From DAOTWP01 sp034435675 (GTDB lineage Bacteria; Chloroflexota; Anaerolineae; Aggregatilineales; Phototrophicaceae), in contig DAOTWP010000209.1 of the NCBI GenBank assembly GCA_034435675.1, positions 1-14,641 of the forward strand: 14,641 nucleotides of DNA, read 5' to 3'. Of the stretch, positions 13,880 through 14,641 are shown piece by piece (position 1 is the stretch's first letter; every line of letters starts with the position of its first letter). Position numbers and translations under genes: made by a program. A model generated the notes under the pieces. It did not search any database and was not told where the DNA came from. It worked only from the letters and a program-made list of their open reading frames with translations.

Positions 13880-14578
13880 ATGCTGCAAGAACTCTCGAAT
13901 CAACTGGCAGGGCTGGTCGAAAGCGTTGCCCCCAGTATCGTCCGTGTGGAAGCGCGCAAACGCCTGCCCGCCACCGGCGTTGTCTGGTCCAGCGATGGCT
14001 TGATCATCACCGCGCATCACATCGTCGAAAAAGAAGAAAACATCGAAATCGGGCTGCATGATGGCAGCACCGTCAGCGCGCGGCTGGTCGGGCGCGACCC
14101 CAACAGCGATATTGCCGTGCTGCGTGCCGACTCCGCGCTAACCGCGGCGACCTGGGCAGCGGACGACAGCATTAAGGTCGGGCATCTGGTGCTGGCGCTG
14201 GGGCGTCCGGGCAATCAGGTGCAGGCGTCGCTGGGCGTGATCAGCGCGTTTGGCGAACGGATCAACGGCGGCGGCATGCCCAACTTCATGGAAGGCATGC
14301 CCGAAGAAGCACGCCGCGCCATGGAAAAAGGCATGGATCGCGCGCGCCGTCGTGCCCGGCAGTGGAGCCGTGAGGCGTGGTGGATGTCGATGCCCTTTGG
14401 CGAAAAGACGGAAAGCTTCATCCAGACCGATGTGGTCATGTACCCCGGCTTCTCCGGCGGTGCGCTGATCGGCGCGGATGGCGCGGTCCACGGCATCAAC
14501 ACCTCCGGCTTTATGCGCGGCGTCAGCCTGACGATTCCCAGCGCGACCGTGCGCCGCCGGACTGCCGGATTCCACTGA
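13880..14578 (+). pseudogene. S1C (HtrA-like) serine protease, C-terminus broken
   Basis: Trypsin-like protease of the S1C/DegP group. From the ATG at 13880 (AAGGAG 9 bases upstream) it has no signal peptide: MLQELSNQLAGLVESVAPSIVRVE, then TGVVWSSDGLIITAHHIV with catalytic H47, DPNSDIAVL with D77, and YPGFSGG with nucleophile S192. A basic, methionine-rich insertion occupies about 129-178. The frame runs through NTSGFMRGVSLTIPSATVRR, where the family continues into a linker and PDZ domain. Here it instead reads five odd residues and stops (232 residues in all). The expected PDZ beginning is on the other strand just beyond, so the gene is interrupted by an inversion or by a chimeric assembly. 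The catalytic domain itself is complete. Earlier ATG at 13814 has no support. Confidence 0.85.
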
Positions 14579-14641
14579 CACGATCAGCAGACCGATTTCC
14601 TGATCGAGTTCCTTTGCCTGTGCTTCGGGCAGTTTTGCCGG
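14556..14641 (-). pseudogene. PDZ-domain start, inverted fragment
   Basis: Read from the window edge on the minus strand, the frame gives PAKLPEAQAKELDQEIGL, then LIVSVESGSPAA, after which it runs antisense into the protease gene. The LPEA...LDQEIGLLIVSVESGSPA pattern is what normally follows the GYLGV segment at the start of the PDZ domain of S1C proteases. The upstream protease breaks off just before the point where such a segment is needed. Family assignment rests on this one motif, about 28 residues long. Confidence 0.7.

Overview
The window is GC-rich bacterial chromosome, read here as an uncultured Chloroflexota, probably of the Anaerolineae side. That placement is inference from the style of the proteins (short cytosolic-looking S1C protease, strings of zinc-free MDR oxidoreductases, a UgpB-like binding protein) and from hairpin-rich intergenic repeats. 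No rRNA, tRNA or CRISPR array is visible. There is no phylogenetic marker that fixes the taxon from sequence reading alone.

Layout. Positions 1-2635 hold two minus-strand genes, a secreted UgpB-like ABC substrate-binding protein and a small two-helix membrane protein. They are separated and followed by related inverted-repeat (MITE-like) elements, and both genes stop inside the conserved end of such an element. A minus-strand TauE/SafE exporter follows (2784-3524), probably read from a leaderless mRNA. Next comes a 430-base gap with two tandem-repeat arrays; the last unit of the 13-bp array forms the -35 of the cysS promoter. A plus-strand housekeeping block runs 3958-7884: cysS, an rlmB-type rRNA methyltransferase, frr and uppS.

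From 12479 down to 8000 a minus-strand train reads: four-helix membrane protein, 73-residue HTH regulator, MDR oxidoreductase 3, a small membrane protein, MDR oxidoreductase 2 and MDR oxidoreductase 1. A good promoter (TTGACA, 17 bp, extended -10) with a symmetric ACTTTAC/GTAAAGT operator on its start site precedes the train. The membrane protein and HTH gene are separated by one base. I infer an autoregulated sensor/regulator pair feeding three paralogous NAD(P)H-dependent reductases. This is the best candidate for an undescribed system here, although the individual families are known.

The right end carries an orphan OmpR/PhoB-type response regulator (minus) and, divergent from it, an S1C (HtrA-like) serine protease (plus). 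The protease breaks off after its catalytic domain. The start of its missing PDZ domain is encoded on the opposite strand in the last ~85 bases, so the end of the window is either a real small inversion or a fold-back chimera.
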